Shown: piece by piece, positions 7,721 through 15,546 of the stretch
How positions within the stretch are numbered: the first letter of the stretch is position 1
Layout of the letters: every line of letters starts with the position of its first letter
NCBI GenBank assembly: GCA_937903155.1
Contig: CALCZU010000073.1
Location: 1-23,088 of the forward strand
Source: an uncultured Bdellovibrionales bacterium
Lineage (GTDB): Bacteria; Bdellovibrionota; FAC87; UBA2466
Length of the DNA: 23,088 nt
Direction: 5' to 3'
Position numbers and translations under genes: made by a program
The notes under the pieces: generated by a model
The model's input: only the letters and a program-made list of their open reading frames with translations
What the model was told of the DNA's origin: nothing
The model's database searches: none

Positions 7721-8899
7721 TTATTTGAAAATCGCTTTTAAACCGCGATGGCGTTTTGCTTCGAGGTTTTCTCCTCTGCTGCTATTAGCGAAGTGGGGAG
7801 TTGCGCTATAGTCAGGAATACACGGGCCGTTTTCGAAGCAGTCTTTTGCCGTGGCATAGCCAAGGGCGACTTGGTCTAAGGTGGTTGTCTTTTTCTCGTA
7901 CATTTTATTCCAGTGTTGATTGCTAATGGGGACCTGGCTATCAAACCACCAAAGCTGATTCTTAAGCGTTTCATTCATCGACATTGTGAACCAATTTTTA
8001 ATGATTCGATTATGAAGACGGCTATAGACGGGTCGTCCCGTGCCGACCGTGTAAGTTTCGGGTCTGGCACGTTTGACATCTTGAATTGGGCTGTTGATGA
8101 CAAAACCACCATTGTAGACGCGGGTTCCTTTAACGGGGTAGACGCTTTGGATTTTTGAAGGGTCAGTCTCTGTGACTGCGGCGTAATACGTGGGCTCTGC
8201 GAGTGATGCGAGAATGGCTGTTCGCAATTCTTTCCCGGTTGAAATCAAGCGAATATCGCAGAGTCTTTCTTCGGGTTTTACCGCTTTTAGGATCTCATTC
8301 ATGCTTTCGTTGACGAAATACGTGCATGCTTTTCCTAATACACTTCCGGTCGCTTTGTCTTTGACTTCGTAGTTACGATTATCAAAAAGTTTATCGCGTT
8401 TGCCATTGAACGGCTTTTTAACTCGACTGTCGAGGACATCAATATTTGCCGCCACGATTAAAAGTGGAATTTTGGGAACGCAGGTGTCGTTCATCGTCAC
8501 GATATCAATTGCCGGATTAATGAGCTTTAAAGAGGTTTCCGGCGGAATTCCTAAGACAAGTTGCAGGATTTTCGTCATCGGCGATTCGTCTATCATGTCC
8601 TTCGGAAGTTTCGCGATTGCGGTCAAAAGCTCATCAATTGAACTCTGATTGAGCCCGCGACACGCAAAAAAGGATGACATTAAAGAACCGCTACTGGTTC
8701 CTACGAAATAAAATTCGGAAACGGCACTTAAATTCAATCGCTCGTAGAAGGCTTTCGTCACTCCGATATCCCACGACATCGCACAGCCTTTTCCGTCATA
8801 TGAAATCATCACGGGTTGAGACGTGGTATTTTCCGCGAAAAGCGGTTTCGAATGGAGAAACAGTGAAAGAGCAAACGCAATAATAATGAATCGCTTCAT
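7721..8899 (-). CDS. Patatin-like protein, secreted, with atypical active site
   Basis: The 392-residue protein starts with a signal peptide (MKRFIIIAFALSLFLHSKPLFA, residues 1-22). It has patatin-fold landmarks: a DGKG oxyanion-type loop (35-38), the nucleophile elbow GTSSG with S69, and the family-like ASLAEPTYYA segment (231-240). Patatins are Ser-Asp dyad lipid acyl hydrolases. The dyad Asp normally sits in a DGG/DGA motif before an NP or SP; here the equivalent reads VYNGGFVINSP, with N263 (codon AAT) in place of Asp. Either the hydrolase activity is lost or changed, or another acid substitutes. The ATG overlaps the TGA of the upstream secreted protein (ATGA), implying translational coupling and a shared role. 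Confidence 0.85.
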   Translation of the reverse strand: MKRFIIIAFALSLFLHSKPLFAENTTSQPVMISYDGKGCAMSWDIGVTKAFYERLNLSAVSEFYFVGTSSGSLMSSFFACRGLNQSSIDELLTAIAKLPKDMIDESPMTKILQLVLGIPPETSLKLINPAIDIVTMNDTCVPKIPLLIVAANIDVLDSRVKKPFNGKRDKLFDNRNYEVKDKATGSVLGKACTYFVNESMNEILKAVKPEERLCDIRLISTGKELRTAILASLAEPTYYAAVTETDPSKIQSVYPVKGTRVYNGGFVINSPIQDVKRARPETYTVGTGRPVYSRLHNRIIKNWFTMSMNETLKNQLWWFDSQVPISNQHWNKMYEKKTTTLDQVALGYATAKDCFENGPCIPDYSATPHFANSSRGENLEAKRHRGLKAIFK

Positions 8900-10302
8900 G
8901 GCGCAAGTCCTACGGTTAATTTGCCGTCATTGGCAGTTAAGGTTTTAATTTTCAAGGTTCTCGGCTCTTGAAAAAGAATTTTGTCGCTGATGAGAGTTGG
9001 TTTTTCAGGAAGATATTCGGCGATTCTCTTTTGAATAATGTTTCCTAAAACGGGTTCCACCGGCTTTTTGTCGTAATGCAAAGGAAATTCGGGCGAGACG
9101 GATTCAATCGATATCTGATCTTGATCTCGTAGAATTTTAATTTCTCGCGTAATCAGAACATTTTTTAGAGTCTTGCCTTGAGTTGTTAATTCTTGTAGAC
9201 GCAACGTCAGTCGAATCTTGTCATCTTTAAAAAACACTTCAATGGGATTCTCTTCGTCAAAAGTCATTTCCAATTCTTTTTCCATATTGGCTTTGACGAT
9301 ATTGACATCAACACCCTTCTCATCGGGTTTTGTTCTGCCAAAAATTTCAGCCATTTCGACTTCGGTGATTTGGATTCCACCCATTCGCAAAGAGGCCAGC
9401 CGTTCGACAAATCTTTGATCCATTCGAAAAACCATCGAGCCTTTGTCTGGCTTCATCGATTTGAGAAGAGAAATGTCTGAGACCTCCAAAGGCTTTAGTT
9501 TCTCGCCCACAATCCCCGCGACAGCGATCCAGTTTTCGTTGCTTCCCATCGCGAGGCGTCCACCGAGGAGTGCTTTTGTGATAAACGGTTGATAGACATA
9601 TGTGTCGTAGAGCGATTCAATCGATTCCATTTTCTCTTTCGTCTTTTCGTCGACGAGAGTTTTGAGCGTTTCGGAGATCTTCTGCGCTGCTTGAGTTTCG
9701 TGCTCCGTATTCGTCCGAGCGAGTTCCTGTGGAGCTCGCTTGCTTGCCGCACGTCCGCGTATCAGGCCTCCCAACGGCCCGGAAGCTTGCACGTTGATAT
9801 TCGATGTTGTGATTTTGCTCACAGAATTAGAAACCGCATTGGCGGTAGTGATTCCGCTTTCATGAATTAAAAAATACTTCGCCGTGGTTGAATGGGTGAG
9901 AATGCTCCAGTTAAAATTGACTTTTACTTTCGCGTCTCCCATTTCGTTTGATGTCAGAGGGAGTTTTGGGAAATTCGTATTCAGAGTTTCTGCATTCGTA
10001 GATGAATTAAAAAGAATTCTGACTCCAATGCCGTTAGTTGAATAATAGGGAGCAACGCCCGCTTTCCCGGTCGTAAGAGAGGTTCCTTTCATTAAAGTTC
10101 GTTCCACGTATTCGGAAATCGGCTGGTTTTCGTTAATCGGAACTTGAAAAAATTTATCAAGAAGGGGAGCGTCCATTGCGAAAAGAAATTGCTCTTCAGA
10201 GTCCAAAATATTTGAACTTGCAAGAACCGGTCGATGGGCGACCGTGAAGAGGGTTAAAAAAAGCGCCGCAAACGATAAAGGCGAAACACAACCATTCATC
10301 AT
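8896..10302 (-). CDS. Secreted protein of unknown function, coupled to the patatin-like gene
   Basis: The 468-residue protein begins with a signal peptide ending near RPVLASS (about residue 29). The first two codons are both ATG; AGGGAG upstream suits either. The body alternates polar and beta-prone segments, with a low-complexity Ser/Thr/Asn-rich part around residues 150-180 and an acidic, charged middle (EKTKEKMESIESLYD). I recognise no catalytic motif or family. Its TGA overlaps the ATG of the patatin-like gene by 4 bp, so the two products are probably made together and may act together in the periplasm or at the outer membrane. Confidence 0.75.
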   Translation of the reverse strand: MMNGCVSPLSFAALFLTLFTVAHRPVLASSNILDSEEQFLFAMDAPLLDKFFQVPINENQPISEYVERTLMKGTSLTTGKAGVAPYYSTNGIGVRILFNSSTNAETLNTNFPKLPLTSNEMGDAKVKVNFNWSILTHSTTAKYFLIHESGITTANAVSNSVSKITTSNINVQASGPLGGLIRGRAASKRAPQELARTNTEHETQAAQKISETLKTLVDEKTKEKMESIESLYDTYVYQPFITKALLGGRLAMGSNENWIAVAGIVGEKLKPLEVSDISLLKSMKPDKGSMVFRMDQRFVERLASLRMGGIQITEVEMAEIFGRTKPDEKGVDVNIVKANMEKELEMTFDEENPIEVFFKDDKIRLTLRLQELTTQGKTLKNVLITREIKILRDQDQISIESVSPEFPLHYDKKPVEPVLGNIIQKRIAEYLPEKPTLISDKILFQEPRTLKIKTLTANDGKLTVGLAP

Positions 10303-10332
10303 AGAACTCCCTGCAATTGGTGCTTAAGCGGT

Positions 10333-10359
10333 CTTATATTTTTTGCAAGAAGTTGTCTA
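10333..10359 (-). promoter_or_regulatory. Candidate promoter for the secreted protein/patatin pair
   Basis: On the minus strand, TAGACA (10359-10354) and TATAAG (10338-10333) are spaced by 15 nt. The -10 is good (5/6); the -35 spacing is short. The predicted start near 10326 would give a leader of about 24 nt with AGGGAG. This would separate the pair from scoAB transcription. Confidence 0.3.
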
Positions 10360-10376
10360 GCGATTACGCGATTGGT

Positions 10377-11033
10377 CTAAAAGACCATTTCAATCACATT
10401 GTTAGGAATTGTGAGTTTCGCGGCCGTTGCCTTTTTAATGTCTTCGTTGCTGACACCCGGAGCCCGCTCTCTTAAGACAAGTCCCTCTTTTGTGACCTCA
10501 ATAACGGCAAGTTCGGTGACGATCTTACTGACCACTCCCACACCCGTCAGAGGAAGCTGGCACTGTGGTAAAATTTTACTCTCTCCGTTTTTTGAAACGT
10601 GTTGCATGGCGACAATGAGTCTGCTTCCACAGGCAACGAGGTCCATCGCCCCTCCCATGCCTTTCACCATTTTGCCCGGAATAATCCAATTGGCGATACT
10701 TCCGGATTCATCGACTTCCATTGCACCCATGACGGTTAAATTGACATGGCCTCCGCGAATCATCGCAAACGAATCACTGCTCGAAAAAATGGCAGAGCCG
10801 GGAAGAGTCGTCACCGTTTCTTTTCCGGCATTAATGTAATCGGGATCGATTTCTTTTTCGGTCGGGTAGGGTCCTACGCCAAGGAGTCCGTTTTCACTCT
10901 GGAGAACGACGGTAATTCCTTTGGGAATATAATTTGCGACAAGCGTTGGAATGCCAATTCCCAAATTCACGTAATCGCCGTCTTTTAATTCTTTTGCGAT
11001 TCGCATCGCGATTTGTTCGCGGGAAAGGGCCAT
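10377..11033 (-). CDS. scoB: 3-oxoacid CoA-transferase subunit B
   Basis: The 218-residue protein matches the beta subunit of succinyl-CoA:3-ketoacid CoA-transferase-type enzymes, which move CoA between an acyl-CoA and a 3-oxoacid such as acetoacetate. The catalytic Glu is E47 in QSENGLLGVG, which forms the glutamyl-CoA thioester. VNLGIGIPTLVANY (22-35) and the later GGAMDLV stretch are also typical. The length agrees with the family (about 210-220). An AAGGA precedes the ATG, and the gene follows scoA by 4 bp, as expected for a two-subunit enzyme. The exact acyl donor (succinyl-CoA or acetyl-CoA, as in AtoDA) cannot be decided from sequence. Confidence 0.92.
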   Translation of the reverse strand: MALSREQIAMRIAKELKDGDYVNLGIGIPTLVANYIPKGITVVLQSENGLLGVGPYPTEKEIDPDYINAGKETVTTLPGSAIFSSSDSFAMIRGGHVNLTVMGAMEVDESGSIANWIIPGKMVKGMGGAMDLVACGSRLIVAMQHVSKNGESKILPQCQLPLTGVGVVSKIVTELAVIEVTKEGLVLRERAPGVSNEDIKKATAAKLTIPNNVIEMVF

Positions 11034-11037
11034 GATC

Positions 11038-11733
11038 TTATCCTTCTCTTACCGTACGTTTTTCAATGCGTTTTTGATACTGAGTGCCCTGAAAGATTTT
11101 TTTAATGTAAATCCCCGGAACGTGCACATCATCGGGTTTGATTTCTCCCACAGGAACAAGCTCTTCAACTTCTGCAATGGTATTGTAACTCGCAGTTGCG
11201 ACCATCGGATTAAAATTACGAGAGGTGCCTCTGAAAACGAGGTTTCCCATCGTATCGCCTTTCCAAGCTTTAACGAGTGAAAAATCTGCAAAAAGAGAAT
11301 GCTCTAGCACATACATCCGACCTTTAATCTCGCGAGTTTCTTTTCCTTCAGCGATCTTCGTTCCGTAACCTGTTGCCGTGAAAAATGCGGGAATCCCGGC
11401 ACCGCCAGCGCGAAGTTTTTCGGCGAGCGTTCCTTGGGGGGTCAGCTCCAAATCTAATTCTCCTGATAGAACTAATTGCTCAAAAAGTTTATTTTCTCCG
11501 ACGTAAGAAGAGATCATTTTCTTGACTTGTCGTTTTTGAAGCATGAGTCCGATACCAAAATCATCGACGCCTGCATTATTCGAAATGCAGGTGAGGTCTT
11601 TAACACCTTTATCGACCAATGCTTGAATGCAGTTTTCAGGAATGCCACAGAGACCAAATCCCCCTAATGCGAGAATGGCCCCATCAAAAATATCTTTCAC
11701 CGCTACGGAAGCGGACGGGACTACTTTATTCAT
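11038..11733 (-). CDS. scoA: 3-oxoacid CoA-transferase subunit A
   Basis: This 231-residue alpha subunit is recognised by GGFGLCGIPENCI (residues 18-30), the SNNAGVDDFGIG stretch, LTPQGTLAEKLRAGGAGIPAF, and the later GNLVFRGTSRNFNP. It pairs with the downstream scoB to form the CoA-transferase of ketone-body or short-chain ketoacid use, in the cytoplasm. No Shine-Dalgarno precedes the ATG; the bases just upstream are pyrimidine-rich (TCTCCCCT), and a good -10 box lies 8 nt before the start, so the message may be leaderless. A Crp/Fnr-type regulator gene lies immediately upstream in the same direction. Confidence 0.92.
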   Translation of the reverse strand: MNKVVPSASVAVKDIFDGAILALGGFGLCGIPENCIQALVDKGVKDLTCISNNAGVDDFGIGLMLQKRQVKKMISSYVGENKLFEQLVLSGELDLELTPQGTLAEKLRAGGAGIPAFFTATGYGTKIAEGKETREIKGRMYVLEHSLFADFSLVKAWKGDTMGNLVFRGTSRNFNPMVATASYNTIAEVEELVPVGEIKPDDVHVPGIYIKKIFQGTQYQKRIEKRTVREG

Positions 11734-11741
11734 AGGGGAGA

Positions 11742-11769
11742 ATATTAACGCTTTTTGGAAGGCTGTAAA
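11742..11769 (-). promoter_or_regulatory. Predicted scoAB promoter giving a near-leaderless mRNA
   Basis: On the minus strand, TTTACA (11769-11764) and TAATAT (11747-11742) are spaced by 16 nt. The -10 ends only 8 nt before the scoA ATG, so transcription should begin within about three bases of the start codon. The lack of any Shine-Dalgarno there fits. The box lies in the 41-bp gap after the Crp-like gene, so scoAB need not depend on readthrough. Confidence 0.5.
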
Positions 11770-11774
11770 CGAAT

Positions 11775-12446
11775 TTAAGCGGCGGTTTTTCTTTTATTGG
11801 GAGAAAGAGACTGGCAATACTCGACAAGCCGTTTGTGGTCAGCGAGCACGAAACCGTCTCCGAGACGAGAGAGGATTCTCGAGTCAGTCAGAGAATTTAA
11901 AATCCAATCGACCGTTTTGGGTTCGACGTTCGTTGCAAATCGAACTTCTTCGCTAGTGACAGTGATATAAAAACCCGTCGGAAGTTTACGAGTAATGTGC
12001 TTATCGAAATAAAGCAAATACCCTACAACACGTTCAATCGGTTCATTCGATCTCAAGATGGCAGAAAGCTCATTCGATTTATCCAAACGTTCTTCAACCA
12101 TTTTTAAAACTCGTAAATAGAAATCAGGCCATTTTGCGCTGATCATTTGAAGAGCATCAGGACCAATTTCAATCAGGCTCACGGCAGTTTTTGCTTGGGC
12201 TGTAAAATTACGAGTGTATTTTGCGTTGTCTGTGAGAATCGCTTTTTCGCCTAAAACTTCTCCAGGCGTAAGGATGCTGACGAGATATTTTAGATCATCA
12301 TTGGTCTGATAAACGCGAACGAATCCTTCGATGATGATGTACATCTTTGTTCCAATGGCGCCTTGTTGAAAAATCACTTGCTCGGGTTTGTAATCTCGAG
12401 TCAGCGCTTGGATGGACTTATCACTCAAAAATGATTGCGTTAGCAT
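11775..12446 (-). CDS. Crp/Fnr-family transcription regulator
   Basis: The protein has 223 residues from the ATG at 12446, chosen because AGGAGAG lies directly upstream; the in-frame ATG at 12473 has no such site. Residues about 10-100 form a cyclic-nucleotide-binding-type beta roll (GTKMYIIIEGFVRVY, then LTPGEVLGEKAIL). A long dimer helix follows, then a winged helix-turn-helix near 158-195 (ITVTSEEVRFATNVEPKTVD). The phosphate-pocket region GEKAIL...YTRNFTA partly resembles Crp, but the ligand cannot be assigned. No FNR-type Cys cluster is present. The recognition helix reads TVDW where many family members have TVSR. It may control the adjacent scoAB genes; no Crp-like palindrome was identified at their promoter. 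Confidence 0.85.
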   Translation of the reverse strand: MLTQSFLSDKSIQALTRDYKPEQVIFQQGAIGTKMYIIIEGFVRVYQTNDDLKYLVSILTPGEVLGEKAILTDNAKYTRNFTAQAKTAVSLIEIGPDALQMISAKWPDFYLRVLKMVEERLDKSNELSAILRSNEPIERVVGYLLYFDKHITRKLPTGFYITVTSEEVRFATNVEPKTVDWILNSLTDSRILSRLGDGFVLADHKRLVEYCQSLSPNKRKTAA

Positions 12447-12528
12447 ATCTCTCCTATCGGCACCCCAGGTCATCTATCTTGAGCACTGAATTATGGGGCT
12501 TTCCGCACCCGGTAACTACCTGATTTTA

Positions 12529-13545
12529 TTATAAAGTTAAGGGTGTTGAAATTGTTACAAGGTCATAGCTTTGATTGGACCCTTTGATGCTCGCTTCGAC
12601 GCGAATGGATGTCCGATTCGACGTTTCAAAGGGGGAGGAGCGAAGGACAACCGCCTCGCACTCAAAGCGCGCGGGCGCTGCGATAAGCTTACAAGCCACT
12701 GGCTGTGAACCTTCTGAAATCGTTTTTAAATCAAAGGCTGCGCGCTCAAACCGACTTTGGAATTCAATACTCATCTGAAGGGCGCAATCGATTTTGACTT
12801 GATAGCTGTTTTCATCTTTGACCACCGCATCCGCTCTTTGTTTACAAAGAAGTTTCGGTTTAGTTTCGTCATTGTCGAACCAAGAAATCATCGGCTGAAG
12901 ACTTTTTGAAGGCGAGGGATTTGACGGTTGAATGGAGACAGCCCCTCGAGAGGTTCTTCCGATTAAGGGAGTGAGTTCGCCTGGGTTTATCGGAGTGGGA
13001 TCTTCTGCATTTGGATCTTCGTCTAGGATTCTCAACTGAAAATCAATGGGAATCTCGGAGTTATTCGCAAGATTTACCGACGCTGTCTTTTCGACCAGCG
13101 CTTCTTTTTCCTGAGCTTTGATTGAAAAGCTAACGAGTAAGTTCTCTTCAGTTTCTGAAAGGGGTTGCGAAGTCAGTAAGTGGCATCTAAATGAAAGACC
13201 TTTGCCGAGCACGTCACAGGAAAGTTGTTGAACTTGAATCGTCGAGGCAACGACGGGTGCTTGCCATTCGATCTTCACAGACTGCGGGATAAAATCCGCG
13301 AGCGTTTGTGTTTCATCGTCTTGAATTATATTTGTATGGCAGACGATATCGATTTTCGTATTGCTTTCAAATTCGTGAAAACATTGAATGCCGCCTTTTT
13401 GAAGCGTGAAAATATTTTTTGAGGAAACTGTAATAGGTTGGTTCGACGCGATTTTTTTCTGGGACGAAGTGGACTCGACGGTCGACTTACAAGCTCCTAA
13501 AAAACAGACTGCGAACAGAACCCCGATTGATAAAACTCTTCTCAT
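12529..13545 (-). CDS. Lipoprotein of unknown function
   Basis: Started at the ATG at 13545, the protein has 338 residues and begins with a lipoprotein signal MRRVLSIGVLFAVCFLGAC, lipobox LGAC with Cys19. GGGGG lies 7 nt upstream; the earlier ATG at 13572 would add a charged prefix. The mature part is Ser/Thr/Gln-rich and contains repeated short segments with paired Cys (IQCFHEF with IVCHTN; LSCDVL with FRCHLL; LLCKQR with IDCALQ; VACKLI with FECEAV). This looks like four similar beta-rich units, each with a probable disulfide. No family is recognised. It probably sits in the outer membrane. Confidence 0.78.
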   Translation of the reverse strand: MRRVLSIGVLFAVCFLGACKSTVESTSSQKKIASNQPITVSSKNIFTLQKGGIQCFHEFESNTKIDIVCHTNIIQDDETQTLADFIPQSVKIEWQAPVVASTIQVQQLSCDVLGKGLSFRCHLLTSQPLSETEENLLVSFSIKAQEKEALVEKTASVNLANNSEIPIDFQLRILDEDPNAEDPTPINPGELTPLIGRTSRGAVSIQPSNPSPSKSLQPMISWFDNDETKPKLLCKQRADAVVKDENSYQVKIDCALQMSIEFQSRFERAAFDLKTISEGSQPVACKLIAAPARFECEAVVLRSSPFETSNRTSIRVEASIKGSNQSYDLVTISTPLTL

Positions 13546-13573
13546 CCCTAATCCCCCACGTTCTAGTCTCAAG

Positions 13574-13579
13574 AGTATA
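13574..13579 (-). promoter_or_regulatory. Candidate -10 box for the lipoprotein gene
   Basis: TATACT on the minus strand (5/6 match) would place the transcript start about 22 nt before the ATG at 13545. No good -35 lies at the right distance, so it is weak on its own. Confidence 0.28.
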
Positions 13580-13611
13580 TCTAAAGATTGTGTCGCAATT
13601 GTGTGGGGATT

Positions 13612-14169
13612 TTAACCGTGTAATTGTCCTAGATCGATGAGGATTTTGGCCTTTAGAATGGTGGCTACACTAATCGAATCGGTGATTTTGCCTTGGAGAG
13701 TCATTTCATAGAGCTCTAAAAAGGGAAGCTTTTTGACTTGTAAGATCTCATCGGGATCCGGTTCTGCGATTCCGAACGTGAGGTCAGTCGCAACATAGCT
13801 GATACTCAGTTCGTCCGAAACCGAGTTTGATAAATGCATTCGTAAAATTTCTTTGAAGTTTTTGGCAGTGATTCCGGTTTCTTCTTTAAGTTCGCGTTTC
13901 GCGGTTTCAATAGGCGAGATTTTCAGATCGCCTCCGCCTTCGGGAATTTCCCAGCAGTAGTCTTTTAAGGGGTAGCGGTACTGTCCTACGATCCAGGTAT
14001 TTAAATCTTTATCGAGAGCGAGAACTCCGATGGCGAGATTTTTAAAATGGACGGTGCCGTAGATTCCGTCCTTCCCATCGGGGCGGATCACTTTGTCTTC
14101 TGAAACTTTGATCCAAGGGTTATCGTACTTTACTTCGGTTGAGAGGGTTTTCCAGGGGTTCACAGTCAT
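13612..14169 (-). CDS. Nudix hydrolase, ADP-ribose pyrophosphatase-like
   Basis: The 185-residue protein carries a Nudix box at residues 78-100, including RELKEETGI (R92, E93, E96, E97, G99). WEIPEGGG just before it and the QYRYPL strand (63-68) are typical of ADP-sugar pyrophosphatases that cleave ADP-ribose to AMP and ribose 5-phosphate with Mg2+. The first conserved Glu of the box (GX5E) is replaced by Ile84. The metal-binding RE..EE residues are intact, so activity is likely kept. No clear Shine-Dalgarno precedes the ATG. The gene is divergent from the mannosyltransferase, with 68 bp between them. Confidence 0.88.
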   Translation of the reverse strand: MTVNPWKTLSTEVKYDNPWIKVSEDKVIRPDGKDGIYGTVHFKNLAIGVLALDKDLNTWIVGQYRYPLKDYCWEIPEGGGDLKISPIETAKRELKEETGITAKNFKEILRMHLSNSVSDELSISYVATDLTFGIAEPDPDEILQVKKLPFLELYEMTLQGKITDSISVATILKAKILIDLGQLHG

Positions 14170-14237
14170 TGATCATAACAGAGGAAAGTAGCATTCGCGG
14201 GGATTTTCTCTCGCTTAAATTAGTGCGTTGAGTCGGG

Positions 14238-15542
14238 ATGCGAAGAATGTTATTTGACCGCATGCCTCTTTTGGTTCTCCTGCTTTTGAGCGCCGTTCTT
14301 CACTTCGTCGGTTTGACCGAACCGCTCGCAACAGTGATGGACGAAGTCTATTATGGGCGCTATCTAAACGCTTACGGTTTTAGTCAAACCCATCTTTTTG
14401 ATATTCATCCGCCGCATACTAAAATCACTCTCGCATTTGCGGCGAAAATTTTAGGATTTCAAGGCGTCATCGATTTTAGAGAAATTGGCCAATCGCTCGA
14501 AGGAGAGAATGTCTCTGCAATGCGATTTCTACCGGCATTGATCGGAACCTGGCTTCCTTTACTGTTTTATTTTTTAATGCGGCAATTGGGAGCGCTTAAA
14601 AAGACGGCATTTTTAGCAGCGTTTGCTCTCGCCTTAGACGGCGCTTTTCTCGTTCAAACCCGAACGCTCGCTCAAGATGGAATTCTCGTCTTTTGGATTT
14701 TAGTCGCGTTAAATTGTGTTCTTGTTCGCACTTCACGTCTCGAAACACTTCGCTATCTTTGTGCAGGCCTCGCGTGCGCGATGGCGGTGGGAACAAAGTT
14801 TACAGGACTCATTGCGCCGTTTTTAGTCGTGGTCTTTACGGTAGCGACTCAAACACGAGAGAAGAACTTTCCGCGCTTATTTTCACAAATGCTTTCCTTC
14901 AGCGTCGGTTTTGTGTGGATCTATTGCTTAGGTTGGTGGGTTCATTTCTATCTGATGACAAATCCTGGATCGGGAGACGCCTTCTATCGATTCACCGGAA
15001 ACTATTGGACCGATTTTTTTGCAATCCAAAGGCAAATGTTGAAAGCAAATATTCACATCACCCAGATTCACCCGTATTCGAGTCGATGGTACCAATGGCC
15101 CCTCATGCAAAAGCCAATTTTTATGTGGGTCTCCAATTTCCGGATGATTTATCTCATCGGAAATCCGGTGGTGTGGCTAGGTTCGCTTTTTATGATGGCA
15201 TTCGGAATCGTCGACCTTTGTTTTGAGAGATCGAAAAGATTTCCTCGTTTAGGATTTGCTCTTCTTGCATATCTTATCTCGTTTGTGCCGTTTGCGTTTG
15301 TTAGCCGGCCATTATTTATCTATCATTACTTGCCCGCATTGATGTTTTGTTTGGCGTTTGGTCTTTTGTGGTGGGAGGAAACGGATTTCGCGAAGCGGAT
15401 CTTCGTTTCAAAGGTTAAGTCGGCCGGACTATTCGCAACGATTGCACTTGGCCTTGTATTCGTTTCGCCATTTATTTACGGGATAGATCTTCCCCGTCAT
15501 CTTCAATTTCAAATCTTTCAACTCTTCACAGGCTGGCGCTAA
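14238..15542 (+). CDS. Protein O-mannosyltransferase (PMT, GT39 family)
   Basis: The 434-residue polytopic membrane protein moves a mannosyl residue from a polyprenyl-phosphate donor to Ser/Thr of exported proteins. Seen: the DE motif D35-E36 at the first periplasmic loop (VMDEVYYGRY), the FDIHPPHTK stretch (54-62), a conserved ALDGAFLVQTRTLAQDG segment, and about ten hydrophobic segments. Only the transmembrane catalytic part is present; no MIR domain, as in bacterial members. It is somewhat shorter than the roughly 500-residue actinobacterial enzymes. Alternative in-frame ATGs at 14247 and 14262 would shorten it slightly. The substrates are unknown; the many exported proteins nearby are candidates only by inference. 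Confidence 0.85.
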   Translation: MRRMLFDRMPLLVLLLLSAVLHFVGLTEPLATVMDEVYYGRYLNAYGFSQTHLFDIHPPHTKITLAFAAKILGFQGVIDFREIGQSLEGENVSAMRFLPALIGTWLPLLFYFLMRQLGALKKTAFLAAFALALDGAFLVQTRTLAQDGILVFWILVALNCVLVRTSRLETLRYLCAGLACAMAVGTKFTGLIAPFLVVVFTVATQTREKNFPRLFSQMLSFSVGFVWIYCLGWWVHFYLMTNPGSGDAFYRFTGNYWTDFFAIQRQMLKANIHITQIHPYSSRWYQWPLMQKPIFMWVSNFRMIYLIGNPVVWLGSLFMMAFGIVDLCFERSKRFPRLGFALLAYLISFVPFAFVSRPLFIYHYLPALMFCLAFGLLWWEETDFAKRIFVSKVKSAGLFATIALGLVFVSPFIYGIDLPRHLQFQIFQLFTGWR

Positions 15543-15546
15543 AACC

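Noticed and set aside
14693..15226. 177-codon plus-strand ORF within the mannosyltransferase gene
   Set aside because: It lies wholly within a well-supported gene in another frame and shows no family motif.
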